Shown piece by piece: positions 1 to 6,434 of a DNA stretch of 20,591 nucleotides. Positions within the stretch are counted from its first letter, which is position 1. Each line of letters begins with the position of its first letter. Location: NCBI GenBank assembly GCA_937907485.1, contig CALESR010000230.1:1-20591 (forward strand). Direction: 5' to 3'. The translations under genes and the position numbers were made by a program. The stretch is from an uncultured Paracoccaceae bacterium. GTDB lineage: Bacteria; Pseudomonadota; Alphaproteobacteria; Rhodobacterales; Rhodobacteraceae. The notes under the pieces were generated by a model. The model worked only from the letters and a program-made list of their open reading frames with translations, did not search any database and was not told the origin of the DNA.

Positions 1-1
1 C

Positions 2-475
2 CTGCGGCCGGGGTTGCGGGAGTTGGACAGCGGGCATCTGGCGATGCTGGGCACCTCGCTGTTCTTTGCCGCCTCGTATCTGATCGCCAAGCGGCTGTCG
101 GCGGTGGCCTCGCCGTCGATGATCGTGGCGATGCTGTCGGTGACGGTCACCATCGGGCTGGCGCCCTTTGCCGCGGTGGTTTGGCAGCCGGTGACTTGGG
201 AGCAGATGGGCTGGTTCCTGCTGATCGCCACGGCGGCGACGGCGGGGCATTACCTGATGACCTATGCCTTTGCCGCCGCGCCGATTTCCGTCACCCAGCC
301 GGTGACGGCGCTGCAACTGGTCTGGTCGGTGACGCTGGGGGCGGTGGTCTTTGGCGAGGCGGTTGACCTCTGGGTGGTGACCGGCGGGGCGATGGTGGTC
401 TCGGCGGTGATTTTCATCGCGCTGCGCGAGCATCAGTTGCGCAAGGCCGCCGCGCGTGTGACCCTCGAAACATGA
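2..475 (+). CDS. EamA/DMT-family transporter, 5'-truncated
   Basis: This is the C-terminal part of a multi-pass inner-membrane transporter of the EamA (drug/metabolite transporter) family; the reading frame is open to the window edge, so the N-terminal half lies outside. About 157 residues are visible, with roughly five hydrophobic segments separated by short loops. They match the second EamA repeat: a YLIAKRL segment after the first helix, a HYLMTYAFAAAPISV stretch, and the VTALQLVWSVTLGAVVFGE helix pair typical of the family. A TTG at 14 could be read as a start, but a half-repeat protein beginning there is unlikely and the frame continues upstream. The substrate cannot be told from sequence. 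The stop codon overlaps the next start in ATGA, which suggests translational coupling with the CAP-domain gene. Family is confident; function is unknown. Confidence 0.85.
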   Translation: MRPGLRELDSGHLAMLGTSLFFAASYLIAKRLSAVASPSMIVAMLSVTVTIGLAPFAAVVWQPVTWEQMGWFLLIATAATAGHYLMTYAFAAAPISVTQPVTALQLVWSVTLGAVVFGEAVDLWVVTGGAMVVSAVIFIALREHQLRKAAARVTLET

Positions 476-936
476 GCCTGTTGCGCGCGCTGATCCTGTT
501 TCTGGCTCTGTCGATGCCCGCCCTCGGCTGCGAGGGGCCTGCGGGGTTGGCGACGCTGCGCAGCGGTCTGCTGACGCTGACCAATGCCCAGCGGGGCGCG
601 GCGGGGCTGGTGGCGCTGGAGGCCGACGCCCGGCTGGAGGCAGCCGCGCAGGCGCAGGCCTGTCACATGGCCGGGCGCGAGCGTCTGACCCACCGCGGGC
701 GCTGGTTCGCCGGGCTGGGGCGGCGGCTGCGGCGCGAGGGCTATGCCTATGCGCTTGCGGTGGAGAACATCGGCGAGGGCCACGAGACCGCCGCCGCAAT
801 TGTCGCGGGCTGGATAGAGTCGCCTTCGCACCGCGAGAACATGCTGGCCGAGGGGCTGCGCGCGGTCGGCTATGGCGTGGCGCGCGCGGCGAACGGGCGG
901 TTGCACTGGTCGATGGTGGCGGCGGCGGAACGGTAA
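472..936 (+). CDS. Small secreted CAP-domain (SCP-like) protein
   Basis: A 154-residue protein with an N-terminal signal sequence (hydrophobic residues 4-18, ALG|C near residue 20) followed by a compact CAP domain. Family landmarks are visible: His74 in LTHRG, Glu98 in VENIGEG, and His120 in the WIESPSHRENML motif, which correspond to the conserved His/Glu cluster of CAP proteins, plus the final GRLHWSMV strand. Bacterial CAP proteins are exported, and their biochemical role is mostly unsettled. The Cys at 20 resembles a lipobox (ALGC), but Ala rather than Leu at -3 makes lipidation uncertain. The start overlaps the upstream transporter stop (ATGA), so the two are probably co-transcribed. Transcription meets the convergent choV gene, and a hairpin repeat separates them. 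Confidence 0.88.
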   Translation: MSLLRALILFLALSMPALGCEGPAGLATLRSGLLTLTNAQRGAAGLVALEADARLEAAAQAQACHMAGRERLTHRGRWFAGLGRRLRREGYAYALAVENIGEGHETAAAIVAGWIESPSHRENMLAEGLRAVGYGVARAANGRLHWSMVAAAER

Positions 937-938
937 AA

Positions 939-1009
939 GGGGGGCAGTCTGCCCCCCTCGGCCTGCGGCCTCACCCCCCTGAGGATATTTGAAGAGCAAA
1001 GATGGGGGG
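939..1009. repeat. Composite three-hairpin intergenic repeat, copy 1
   Basis: Lies between two convergent genes, beginning 3 bp after the CAP-domain stop. Three elements follow one another. The first is a G/C stem (GGGGGGC 939-945, loop AGTCT, GCCCCCC 951-957). The second is a GGCC-TGC-GGCC mini-palindrome (960-970). The third is CCCCCC 974-979 able to pair with GGGGGG 1004-1009 around the core AGGATATTTGAAG-AGCAAAGAT (982-1003). The same order of elements and a core identical at 19 of 22 positions recur at 20511-20581. It probably acts as a transcription end or mRNA 3' structure, though no U-tract follows the stem. I recall similar AGGATATTTG..CAAAGATG strings as common intergenic sequences in Rhodobacteraceae, which could not be checked here. 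Confidence 0.7.
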
Positions 1010-1019
1010 CTGGCCCGGT

Positions 1020-2117
1020 TCAGGCGGGTTCGGCCCCGCGCGGGCGCACGAGGGCGTTGACCGCGGCGGCATCGGTCAGCATGCCGACGATCTGGCCGCC
1101 CTCGGTCAGCAGGATGCGGCCGCGGGCCTCGGGCAGGGCCTGCATGGCGATGCGCAGCGGCGTGTCGGCGGGCAGGGTCAGGCCGGTGGGTGCCGGGCGC
1201 GGTGCCGGCACCATCGCGTCGCGGGCGGTCAGCACGCCCAGCGGGTTCATGTGCGCGACGAAATCCGCCACATAGCCATTGGCCGGGGTTGTATAGATTT
1301 CCGCCGGGGTGCCGCATTGGATGATGCGCCCGCCCTCCATGATGGCGATGCGGTTGCCCAGTTTGAAGGCCTCGTCGAGATCGTGGCTGACGAAGATGAT
1401 CGTGCGTTTGAGCCGGGCCTGCAGGTCGAGCAGTTCGTCCTGCAGCCGGGTGCGGATCAAGGGGTCGAGCGCCGAGAAGGGCTCGTCCATCAGGAGGATC
1501 GGCGCCTCGGTGGCAAAGGCACGGGCGAGGCCGACGCGCTGCTGCATGCCGCCCGAAAGCTCGCCCACCTTGCGGTCGGCCCAGTTCGACAGACCGACGA
1601 GGTCGAGCTGCGCCACGACCCGGGCGGCGCGTTCCTTTTTGGGCACGCCCGCCAGTTCCAGCCCCAGCCCGATGTTTTCGCGCACCGAGCGCCAGGGCAG
1701 CAGGCCGAATTGCTGGAACACCATCGCCACGCATTCGCGGCGCAGGCGGCGCATGTCGGTGGCGCTGGCATGGCTGACCGAGGCGCTCCAATCGCCGTCA
1801 TGCACGAGGATCTCGCCCTGGACGATGGGGTTGAGGCCGTTCACCGCCCTGAGCAGCGTCGATTTGCCCGAGCCCGACAGGCCCATCAGCACGAGGATCT
1901 CGCCCTCGGTCACGTCGAGGCTGCAGTCGTGCACGCCCAGAATCTGGCCGGTGGCCTTCTGGATATCGGCGCGCGACTGGCCGGTTTCCATCAGCGGCAG
2001 GGCCTTCCACGGGTTGTCGCCAAAGACGATCGACACATGGCGGAACGAGACGGCGACTTTTGGCGCGGCGGGTGCGGCGGCGGGCGCGGTTTCGGTCAAG
2101 GGGGTGGCGTCGGTCAT
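1020..2117 (-). CDS. choV: Choline/betaine ABC transporter ATP-binding protein
   Basis: A 365-residue cytoplasmic ATPase that powers the choline importer. All ABC motifs are intact: Walker A GLSGSGKST (79-87), Q-loop FQQFG (134-138), signature LSGGMQQRV (187-195), Walker B ILLMDEP (207-213) and the switch His245 in VSHD. An N-terminal extension of about 60 residues with the PLMETGQSR..I segment before the ABC core is characteristic of the ProV/OpuAA/ChoV subfamily. The C-terminal ~70 residues look like a single CBS-type module (LTARDAMV..GQIVGMLTD), shorter than the two-CBS tail of enteric ProV. The start overlaps the upstream permease stop (ATGA on the minus strand), which indicates tight coupling. 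It is named ChoV rather than ProV because of its partner binding protein and the bet genes next door. Confidence 0.92.
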   Translation of the reverse strand: MTDATPLTETAPAAAPAAPKVAVSFRHVSIVFGDNPWKALPLMETGQSRADIQKATGQILGVHDCSLDVTEGEILVLMGLSGSGKSTLLRAVNGLNPIVQGEILVHDGDWSASVSHASATDMRRLRRECVAMVFQQFGLLPWRSVRENIGLGLELAGVPKKERAARVVAQLDLVGLSNWADRKVGELSGGMQQRVGLARAFATEAPILLMDEPFSALDPLIRTRLQDELLDLQARLKRTIIFVSHDLDEAFKLGNRIAIMEGGRIIQCGTPAEIYTTPANGYVADFVAHMNPLGVLTARDAMVPAPRPAPTGLTLPADTPLRIAMQALPEARGRILLTEGGQIVGMLTDAAAVNALVRPRGAEPA

Positions 2118-3154
2118 GATTTTCCCTTCACCCGCAGCATGCGGTCGAGGATGATCGCCACCACGACGATCACCATGCCGGATTCAAACCCGCGCGCGGT
2201 GTCCACCGTGTTCAGCGCCCGCACCACCGGCACACCCAGCCCCTTGGCGCCGACCAGCGCGGCGATGACGACCATCGACAGCGACAGCATGATCGTCTGG
2301 TTCAGCCCGGCCATGATCTGCGGGATGGCCGAGGGCAGTTCGACCTTCCACAGCACCTGACGGCGGGTGCCGCCAAAGCTCTGCACCGCTTCGAGCAGGG
2401 GTTCGGGGGTGCGCGAGATGCCCAGATAGGTCAGGCGGATCGGCGCGGGCACGACAAAGATCACCGTCGCAATCAGGCCCGGCACCATGCCGAGGCCAAA
2501 GAACACGATGGCCGGGATCAGATAGACAAAGGTCGGCAGCGTCTGCATCAGGTCGAGCACGGGCGAGACCCAGGCATAGAGTTTCGGCCGATGCGCGAGG
2601 AAGATGCCGATCGGCACGCCGATGCCCATGCACACGAGGCACGAGGTCAGCACCAGCGTCAGGCTTTCGGCGGTCTGGGTCCAATAGCCCTGATCGAGGA
2701 TGAACAGGAAGCCGATCAGCACCAGCAGGCAGACCTTCCAGTTGCGCTGCAGCAGCCAGGCCAGCGCGACGAAGAGCGCGATCACCAGCAGGCTGTGGGT
2801 GGATTCGGTCCACCACTCATACTGGGGCACAAAGCGGCGGCCGCTGAACCAGTTCTGGCCCGGCGGGCGCAACAGCAGCGCGAGGATCAGGTCGATCAGG
2901 CCCTGCAGCAGGGCGGACAGCCCGTCGAAGAACCCCTGCGCCCCGGCCTGCACATAGTCGAAGGCGCGCGCCGAGGCAGGCCCGACCGGCAGGGATTCGT
3001 CGGTCAGGCCCAGCAGGCGCTGCGGCAGCCATTTGAGGAACCACCACAGCGCGGCAACAGCCCAGATCACCAGATCATAGAGCGCAACCGCGATCCAGAT
3101 CGCGGCATTGCCCAGCGCTGCCAGCGCCCCTGTCAACCCATCGAGACCCGGCAT
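2114..3154 (-). CDS. choW: Choline ABC transporter permease
   Basis: A 346-residue inner-membrane permease of the ProW/ChoW family. A hydrophobic N-terminal region (about 15-45) and an amphipathic stretch (about 75-95) precede the transmembrane core (about 120-340). The EAA loop that docks on the ATPase is seen at 255-284 (EAVQSFGGTRRQVLWKVELP, with the invariant Gly and the LP ending). The MQTLPTFVYLIPAI segment (203-216) and the SLSMVVIAALVGAKGLG region (291-307) are typical of glycine betaine/choline permeases. It sits between choX and choV, with its start 60 bp beyond the choX stop and its stop overlapping choV. Only one permease gene is present, so it presumably forms a homodimer as in related systems. 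Confidence 0.92.
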   Translation of the reverse strand: MPGLDGLTGALAALGNAAIWIAVALYDLVIWAVAALWWFLKWLPQRLLGLTDESLPVGPASARAFDYVQAGAQGFFDGLSALLQGLIDLILALLLRPPGQNWFSGRRFVPQYEWWTESTHSLLVIALFVALAWLLQRNWKVCLLVLIGFLFILDQGYWTQTAESLTLVLTSCLVCMGIGVPIGIFLAHRPKLYAWVSPVLDLMQTLPTFVYLIPAIVFFGLGMVPGLIATVIFVVPAPIRLTYLGISRTPEPLLEAVQSFGGTRRQVLWKVELPSAIPQIMAGLNQTIMLSLSMVVIAALVGAKGLGVPVVRALNTVDTARGFESGMVIVVVAIILDRMLRVKGKS

Positions 3155-3181
3155 CCGCCCCCCTCGCCCCTTGCAAACGGT

Positions 3182-3206
3182 GGGGACCGGCGCCGGGCCG
3201 GTCCCC
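3182..3206 (-). promoter_or_regulatory. Intercistronic hairpin between choX and choW
   Basis: A perfect 10-bp stem, GGGGACCGGC (3182-3191) and GCCGGTCCCC (3197-3206), with a 5-nt loop, located 8 bp beyond the choX stop in the direction of transcription. No T-run follows it on the minus strand, so it does not look like a full terminator. Strong hairpins in this position often stabilise or partly terminate the binding-protein mRNA, so that the binding protein is made in excess of the membrane subunits; that role is inferred here. Confidence 0.6.
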
Positions 3207-3214
3207 CCTTTGGA

Positions 3215-4141
3215 TCAGTTCAGCGCGGCGGTCACCGCGGCCAGCGCGTCGCCACCGTCACGGGTGGTGACACCGGCCAGCCAGGGCGCCAGCACGTCCT
3301 GATGCGCGGCCAGCCAGGCGGTGGCGGCGGCCTCGGGGGCGGTGCCGTCATTGAGGATCGCGCCCATGATCTCGTTCTCCAGCGCCAGGCTGAATTCGAG
3401 GTTGTTGAGCAGCGCGCCGACATTCGGGCATTCGCCGACATAGCCGGCGCGGGTGTTGGTATAGACCTCGGCGCCGCCATAGTTCGGGCCAAAGACATCA
3501 TCGCCGCCCGCCAGATAGGTCATCTGGAAGCTGGCGTTCATCGGATGCGGCTCCCAGCCGAGGAAGACCACCGGCTCGTTGCGGCTGTCGGCGCGGGCGA
3601 CCTGCGCCAGCATGCCCTGTTCCGAGCTTTCGACGACCTCGAACCCGTTCAGGCCAAAGGCGTCGGCGGCGATCATGTCGAGGATCAGGCGGTTGCCGTC
3701 ATTGCCCGGCTCGATGCCATAAATGCGGTCCTCGAGCGCGTCGCCATGGGCGGCGATGCTGGCAAAATCGGTGATGCCCAGCGCGGCGCCGGCGGCATTG
3801 GTGGCCAGGGTGTATTTCGCCCCGGCGAGGTTCATGCGCACGGTGTCCACGGTGCCCGCCTCGCGGAAGGGGGCGATGTCGGCCTCCATCGTCGGCATCC
3901 AGTTGCCGAGGAAGACGTCGATGTCGCCCGCGGCCATCGAGGTATAGGTCACCGGCACCGACAGCACGGTCACTTCGGTCTCATAGCCCAGCGCGCCCAG
4001 AATCGTGGTGGCGACGGCGGTGGTGGCGGTGATGTCGGTCCAGCCCACATCGGAAAAGCGCACGACATCGCAATTGGCGAAGGCGGGGGCGGTCATCAGC
4101 GCGAGGGCTGCGGTGGCGGTGCTGAGGCGGATCAGGGTCAT
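3215..4141 (-). CDS. choX: Periplasmic choline-binding protein
   Basis: A 308-residue solute-binding protein that delivers choline to ChoW. A Sec signal peptide (residues 1-22 or 23, ending APAFA) leaves a mature start beginning with Cys24, which may form a disulfide with Cys238. The ligand pocket described for Sinorhizobium ChoX (aromatic box Trp43, Trp90, Tyr119, Trp205 plus Asp45 and Asn156) is matched residue for residue with a constant offset of nine: Trp34, Asp36, Trp81, Tyr110, Asn147 and Trp196. This makes choline, rather than glycine betaine or proline, the best-supported ligand. The ATG at 4141 was chosen because AGGAGAG stands just upstream and the signal peptide starts there; the open frame runs further upstream but only as antisense to betI. 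First gene of the choXWV operon, divergent from betI. Confidence 0.93.
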   Translation of the reverse strand: MTLIRLSTATAALALMTAPAFANCDVVRFSDVGWTDITATTAVATTILGALGYETEVTVLSVPVTYTSMAAGDIDVFLGNWMPTMEADIAPFREAGTVDTVRMNLAGAKYTLATNAAGAALGITDFASIAAHGDALEDRIYGIEPGNDGNRLILDMIAADAFGLNGFEVVESSEQGMLAQVARADSRNEPVVFLGWEPHPMNASFQMTYLAGGDDVFGPNYGGAEVYTNTRAGYVGECPNVGALLNNLEFSLALENEIMGAILNDGTAPEAAATAWLAAHQDVLAPWLAGVTTRDGGDALAAVTAALN

Positions 4142-4169
4142 GGGTCTCTCCTGTTGGCGGTTTTTGTTG

Positions 4170-4193
4170 ATTGACGAGTCAATAAACGATCGT
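4170..4193. promoter_or_regulatory. Probable BetI operator in the choX-betI divergent region
   Basis: The 117-bp gap between the divergent choX and betI starts contains a perfect palindrome ATTGAC-GA-GTCAAT (4170-4183), immediately followed by a second short palindrome ACGATCGT (4186-4193). The first resembles the ATTGA..TCAAT dyads I recall for BetI boxes in other proteobacteria. Its position lets one repressor dimer control both choXWV and betIBA. TTGAC hexamers inside the palindrome could serve as -35 elements on either strand, but no convincing -10 partner is visible, so start sites are not assigned. Confidence 0.65.
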
Positions 4194-4231
4194 CTAGGTG
4201 GGTGGCAAATGATTTTACGGGCCGGGCATCG

Positions 4232-4240
4232 CCCCCCCCC
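4232..4240. repeat. Nine-C homopolymer in betI leader
   Basis: An uninterrupted run of nine C residues lies between the operator palindromes and the betI ribosome-binding site (AGGAG at 4248-4252). It is outside any coding region. Length changes by strand slippage would alter the leader length of betIBA but no protein. Confidence 0.6.
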
Positions 4241-4258
4241 TTCACGCAGGAGTGGATC

Positions 4259-4837
4259 ATGCCCAAGATCGGCATGGAGCCTATACGACGGGCCTCGCTG
4301 ATCAAGGCCACAATCGCGGAAATCGGGCAGGTCGGGTCGCTTGAGGTGACGGTCAGCCGGATCTCCAAGCGGGCGGGCATGTCCTCGGCGCTGGCGCATC
4401 ACTACTTTGGCTCGAAAGAGGCGATGTTTCTGGCGGCAATGCGCCATGTGCTGACGGTCTACGGCGCCGAGGTTCGCGGGGCGCTGGCCGCCGCCGATGG
4501 GCCCGAGGCCCGGGCGCGGGCGGTGATCCGGGCGTCGTTCTCGGGCGCCAATTTCCGCCGCGAGGTGGTGGCGGCCTGGCTCAACTTCTATGTGCTGGCG
4601 CAGGCTCAGGATGAGGCGCGGCGCCTGCTGGCGGTCTATCAGCGGCGGATGGTGTCGAACCTGAGCCATGCGCTGCGCCCCCTGCTGGGGCCGGGGGCCA
4701 CCGAGGTGGCCAGCACCATCGCCGCCATGATCGATGGCGCCTATCTGCACGCAGTGCTGGGGGCCGAGGCGCCCAACAGCAAACGCGCGACCAAACAGGT
4801 CGAAGCCTATCTGACGCTTGCCTTGAAAGGGGTCTGA
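4259..4837 (+). CDS. betI: Choline-responsive TetR-family repressor BetI
   Basis: A 192-residue TetR-family regulator. The N-terminus MPKIGMEPIRR..LI.ATI is the hallmark of BetI. The helix-turn-helix spans about 31-50 (VTVSRISKRAGMSSALAHHYF), followed by the GSKEAM segment, and the all-helical ligand domain includes FRREVVAAWLNFY and ends after the TKQVEAYL helix. In known systems BetI represses the bet genes and is relieved by choline. The ATG at 4259 is preferred over an in-frame start at 4202 because AGGAG lies 6 nt upstream and the family N-terminus begins exactly there. First gene of betIBA; the betB start follows its stop after one base, which implies tight coupling and autoregulation through the palindrome at 4170. 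Confidence 0.95.
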   Translation: MPKIGMEPIRRASLIKATIAEIGQVGSLEVTVSRISKRAGMSSALAHHYFGSKEAMFLAAMRHVLTVYGAEVRGALAAADGPEARARAVIRASFSGANFRREVVAAWLNFYVLAQAQDEARRLLAVYQRRMVSNLSHALRPLLGPGATEVASTIAAMIDGAYLHAVLGAEAPNSKRATKQVEAYLTLALKGV

Positions 4838-4838
4838 G

Positions 4839-6290
4839 ATGCGCGCCCAGCCGATTGCCAGCCACTTCATCGACGGTGCCTATGTCGAGGACGCCGCCGG
4901 CGCGCCGATCGAGTGCGTCTATGCCGCCACGGGCGAGGTGATCGCCCGCCTGCACGAGGCAACCCCGGCGCTGATCGAGCGCGCGCTGGCCTCGGCCGCG
5001 CGGGCGCAGCGGGCCTGGGGGGCGCTGAAACCGGTGGAACGCGGCCGCGTTCTGCGCCGCGCTGCCGATATCATTCGCGCGCGAAATCATGAGCTTAGCG
5101 TGCTGGAAACCCTCGATACCGGCAAACCGCTGCAAGAAACGCTGGTCGCCGATGCGGCCTCGGGCGCCGATGCGCTGGAGTATTTCGCCGGCTATGCGGC
5201 GACCGTCACCGGCCAGACCATCGCGCTGGGCGGCGATTTCGTCTATACGCTGCGCGAGCCGTTGGGGGTCTGTGTCGGCATCGGCGCGTGGAATTACCCG
5301 ACGCAGATCGCCTGCTGGAAGGCCGCGCCCGCATTGGCCTTTGGCAATGCGATGGTGTTCAAACCCTCCGAGGTGACGCCGCTGGGCGCGCTGAAACTGG
5401 CGGAAATCCTGATCGAGGCCGGGGCACCGGCGGGGCTGTTCAACGTCGTTCAGGGCCGGGGCGCGGTGGGCGCGGCGCTGGTCACCGATCCGCGCGTGGC
5501 CAAGGTCTCGCTGACCGGCTCGGTGCCGACCGGGCGGCGCGTCTATGCCGCCGCCGCCGACGGCGTGCGCCATGTGACGATGGAACTGGGTGGCAAGTCG
5601 CCGCTGGTGATCTTTGACGATGCCAGTCTCGAGGATGCTGTCGGCGCCGCGATGCTGGCGAATTTCTATTCCGCCGGTCAGATCTGCTCGAACGGGACGC
5701 GGGTCTTTGTGCAGCGCGGTCTGCTGGCGCGGTTCCTTGAGCGGCTCAAGGTCAGGACCGAGTCCATCCTGATCGGCGAACCTCTTGACGAGGCGACACA
5801 AATGGGGCCGCTGGTCAGCGCGCCGCATCTCGACAAGGTGATGTCCTATGTCGAGGCCTGGCTTCGCGAGGGGGCTGACCTGGTCACCGGCGGCGCGCGG
5901 CTGAACCGGCCCGGCAACTATATGCAGCCGACGGTCTTTGCCGGGGTGACCGATGCGATGACCATCGCGCGCGAAGAGATCTTTGGCCCGGTGATGGCCG
6001 TGCTGACCTTTGACACCGAAGACGAGGTGATCGAGCGCGCCAATGCCACCGAATTCGGGCTGGCCGCCGGGGTCTTTACCGCCGATCTGGCGCGTGCGCA
6101 TCGGGTGATCGGGCGGCTTCAGGCGGGCACCTGCTGGATCAACGCCTATAATCTCACCCCCGTCGAGGCGCCGTTTGGCGGCTCGAAACTGTCCGGGGTG
6201 GGGCGCGAGAACGGGCACGCCGCGCTCGAGCATTATACGCAGATCAAGTCGGTCTATGTCGGCACGGGCCCGGTTCAGGCGCCCTACTGA
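4839..6290 (+). CDS. betB: Betaine aldehyde dehydrogenase
   Basis: A 483-residue NAD(P)+-dependent aldehyde dehydrogenase that oxidises betaine aldehyde to glycine betaine in the cytoplasm, the second step of osmoprotectant synthesis from choline. Family features include GAWNYPTQIACWK with the KPSEVTP cofactor segment, the cofactor-loop GSVPTGRRV, the general-base Glu249 in MELGGKSP and the nucleophile Cys283 in GQICSNGTRV. The conserved EEIFGPVMAV and NAYNLTPVEAPFGGSKLSGVGRENG stretches lie near the C-terminus. The length matches BetB proteins (about 485-490). The specificity assignment rests on high family resemblance and the position between betI and betA. The gene begins one base after the betI stop. 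A 144-bp GC-rich gap with a strong hairpin follows before betA. Confidence 0.95.
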   Translation: MRAQPIASHFIDGAYVEDAAGAPIECVYAATGEVIARLHEATPALIERALASAARAQRAWGALKPVERGRVLRRAADIIRARNHELSVLETLDTGKPLQETLVADAASGADALEYFAGYAATVTGQTIALGGDFVYTLREPLGVCVGIGAWNYPTQIACWKAAPALAFGNAMVFKPSEVTPLGALKLAEILIEAGAPAGLFNVVQGRGAVGAALVTDPRVAKVSLTGSVPTGRRVYAAAADGVRHVTMELGGKSPLVIFDDASLEDAVGAAMLANFYSAGQICSNGTRVFVQRGLLARFLERLKVRTESILIGEPLDEATQMGPLVSAPHLDKVMSYVEAWLREGADLVTGGARLNRPGNYMQPTVFAGVTDAMTIAREEIFGPVMAVLTFDTEDEVIERANATEFGLAAGVFTADLARAHRVIGRLQAGTCWINAYNLTPVEAPFGGSKLSGVGRENGHAALEHYTQIKSVYVGTGPVQAPY

Positions 6291-6300
6291 TCCGGTCGGT

Positions 6301-6323
6301 CCCGGCCCCGCGCGGGCGCCGGG
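6301..6323 (+). promoter_or_regulatory. Hairpin between betB and betA
   Basis: CCCGGC (6301-6306) pairs with GCCGGG (6318-6323) and CCC with GGG inside, around a GCGC loop with one bulged C, starting 11 bp after the betB stop. No T-run follows, so it is probably an mRNA-stability or partial-termination element within betIBA rather than an operon end. The rest of the 144-bp gap (6291-6434) is GC-rich and shows no credible gene; choline sulfatase betC, found in some rhizobial bet operons, is not here. Confidence 0.5.
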
Positions 6324-6434
6324 CCGCCGGTGGCGGTCGAGGTTTCCCTGTGCTGGCTGCGGCGCACGGAATGGCAGGCAAGTGCCCGGCAGCGGGGCGG
6401 TCAGAGGCGCGCGGTCAGCCCGCGCGAGGGGCGA

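Noticed and set aside
4202..4258. In-frame 19-residue extension of betI
   Set aside because: It would translate the poly-C tract; the family N-terminus MPKIGMEPIRR and AGGAG place the start at 4259.
6330..6434. In-frame 35-residue N-terminal extension of betA
   Set aside because: The added residues are Arg-rich and unlike any GMC protein, and the Rossmann strand starts right after the ATG at 6435, which has its own ribosome-binding site.
6291..6434. Possible remnant of choline sulfatase (betC) between betB and betA
   Set aside because: No frame in the 144 bp resembles a sulfatase; only a GC-rich hairpin is seen.
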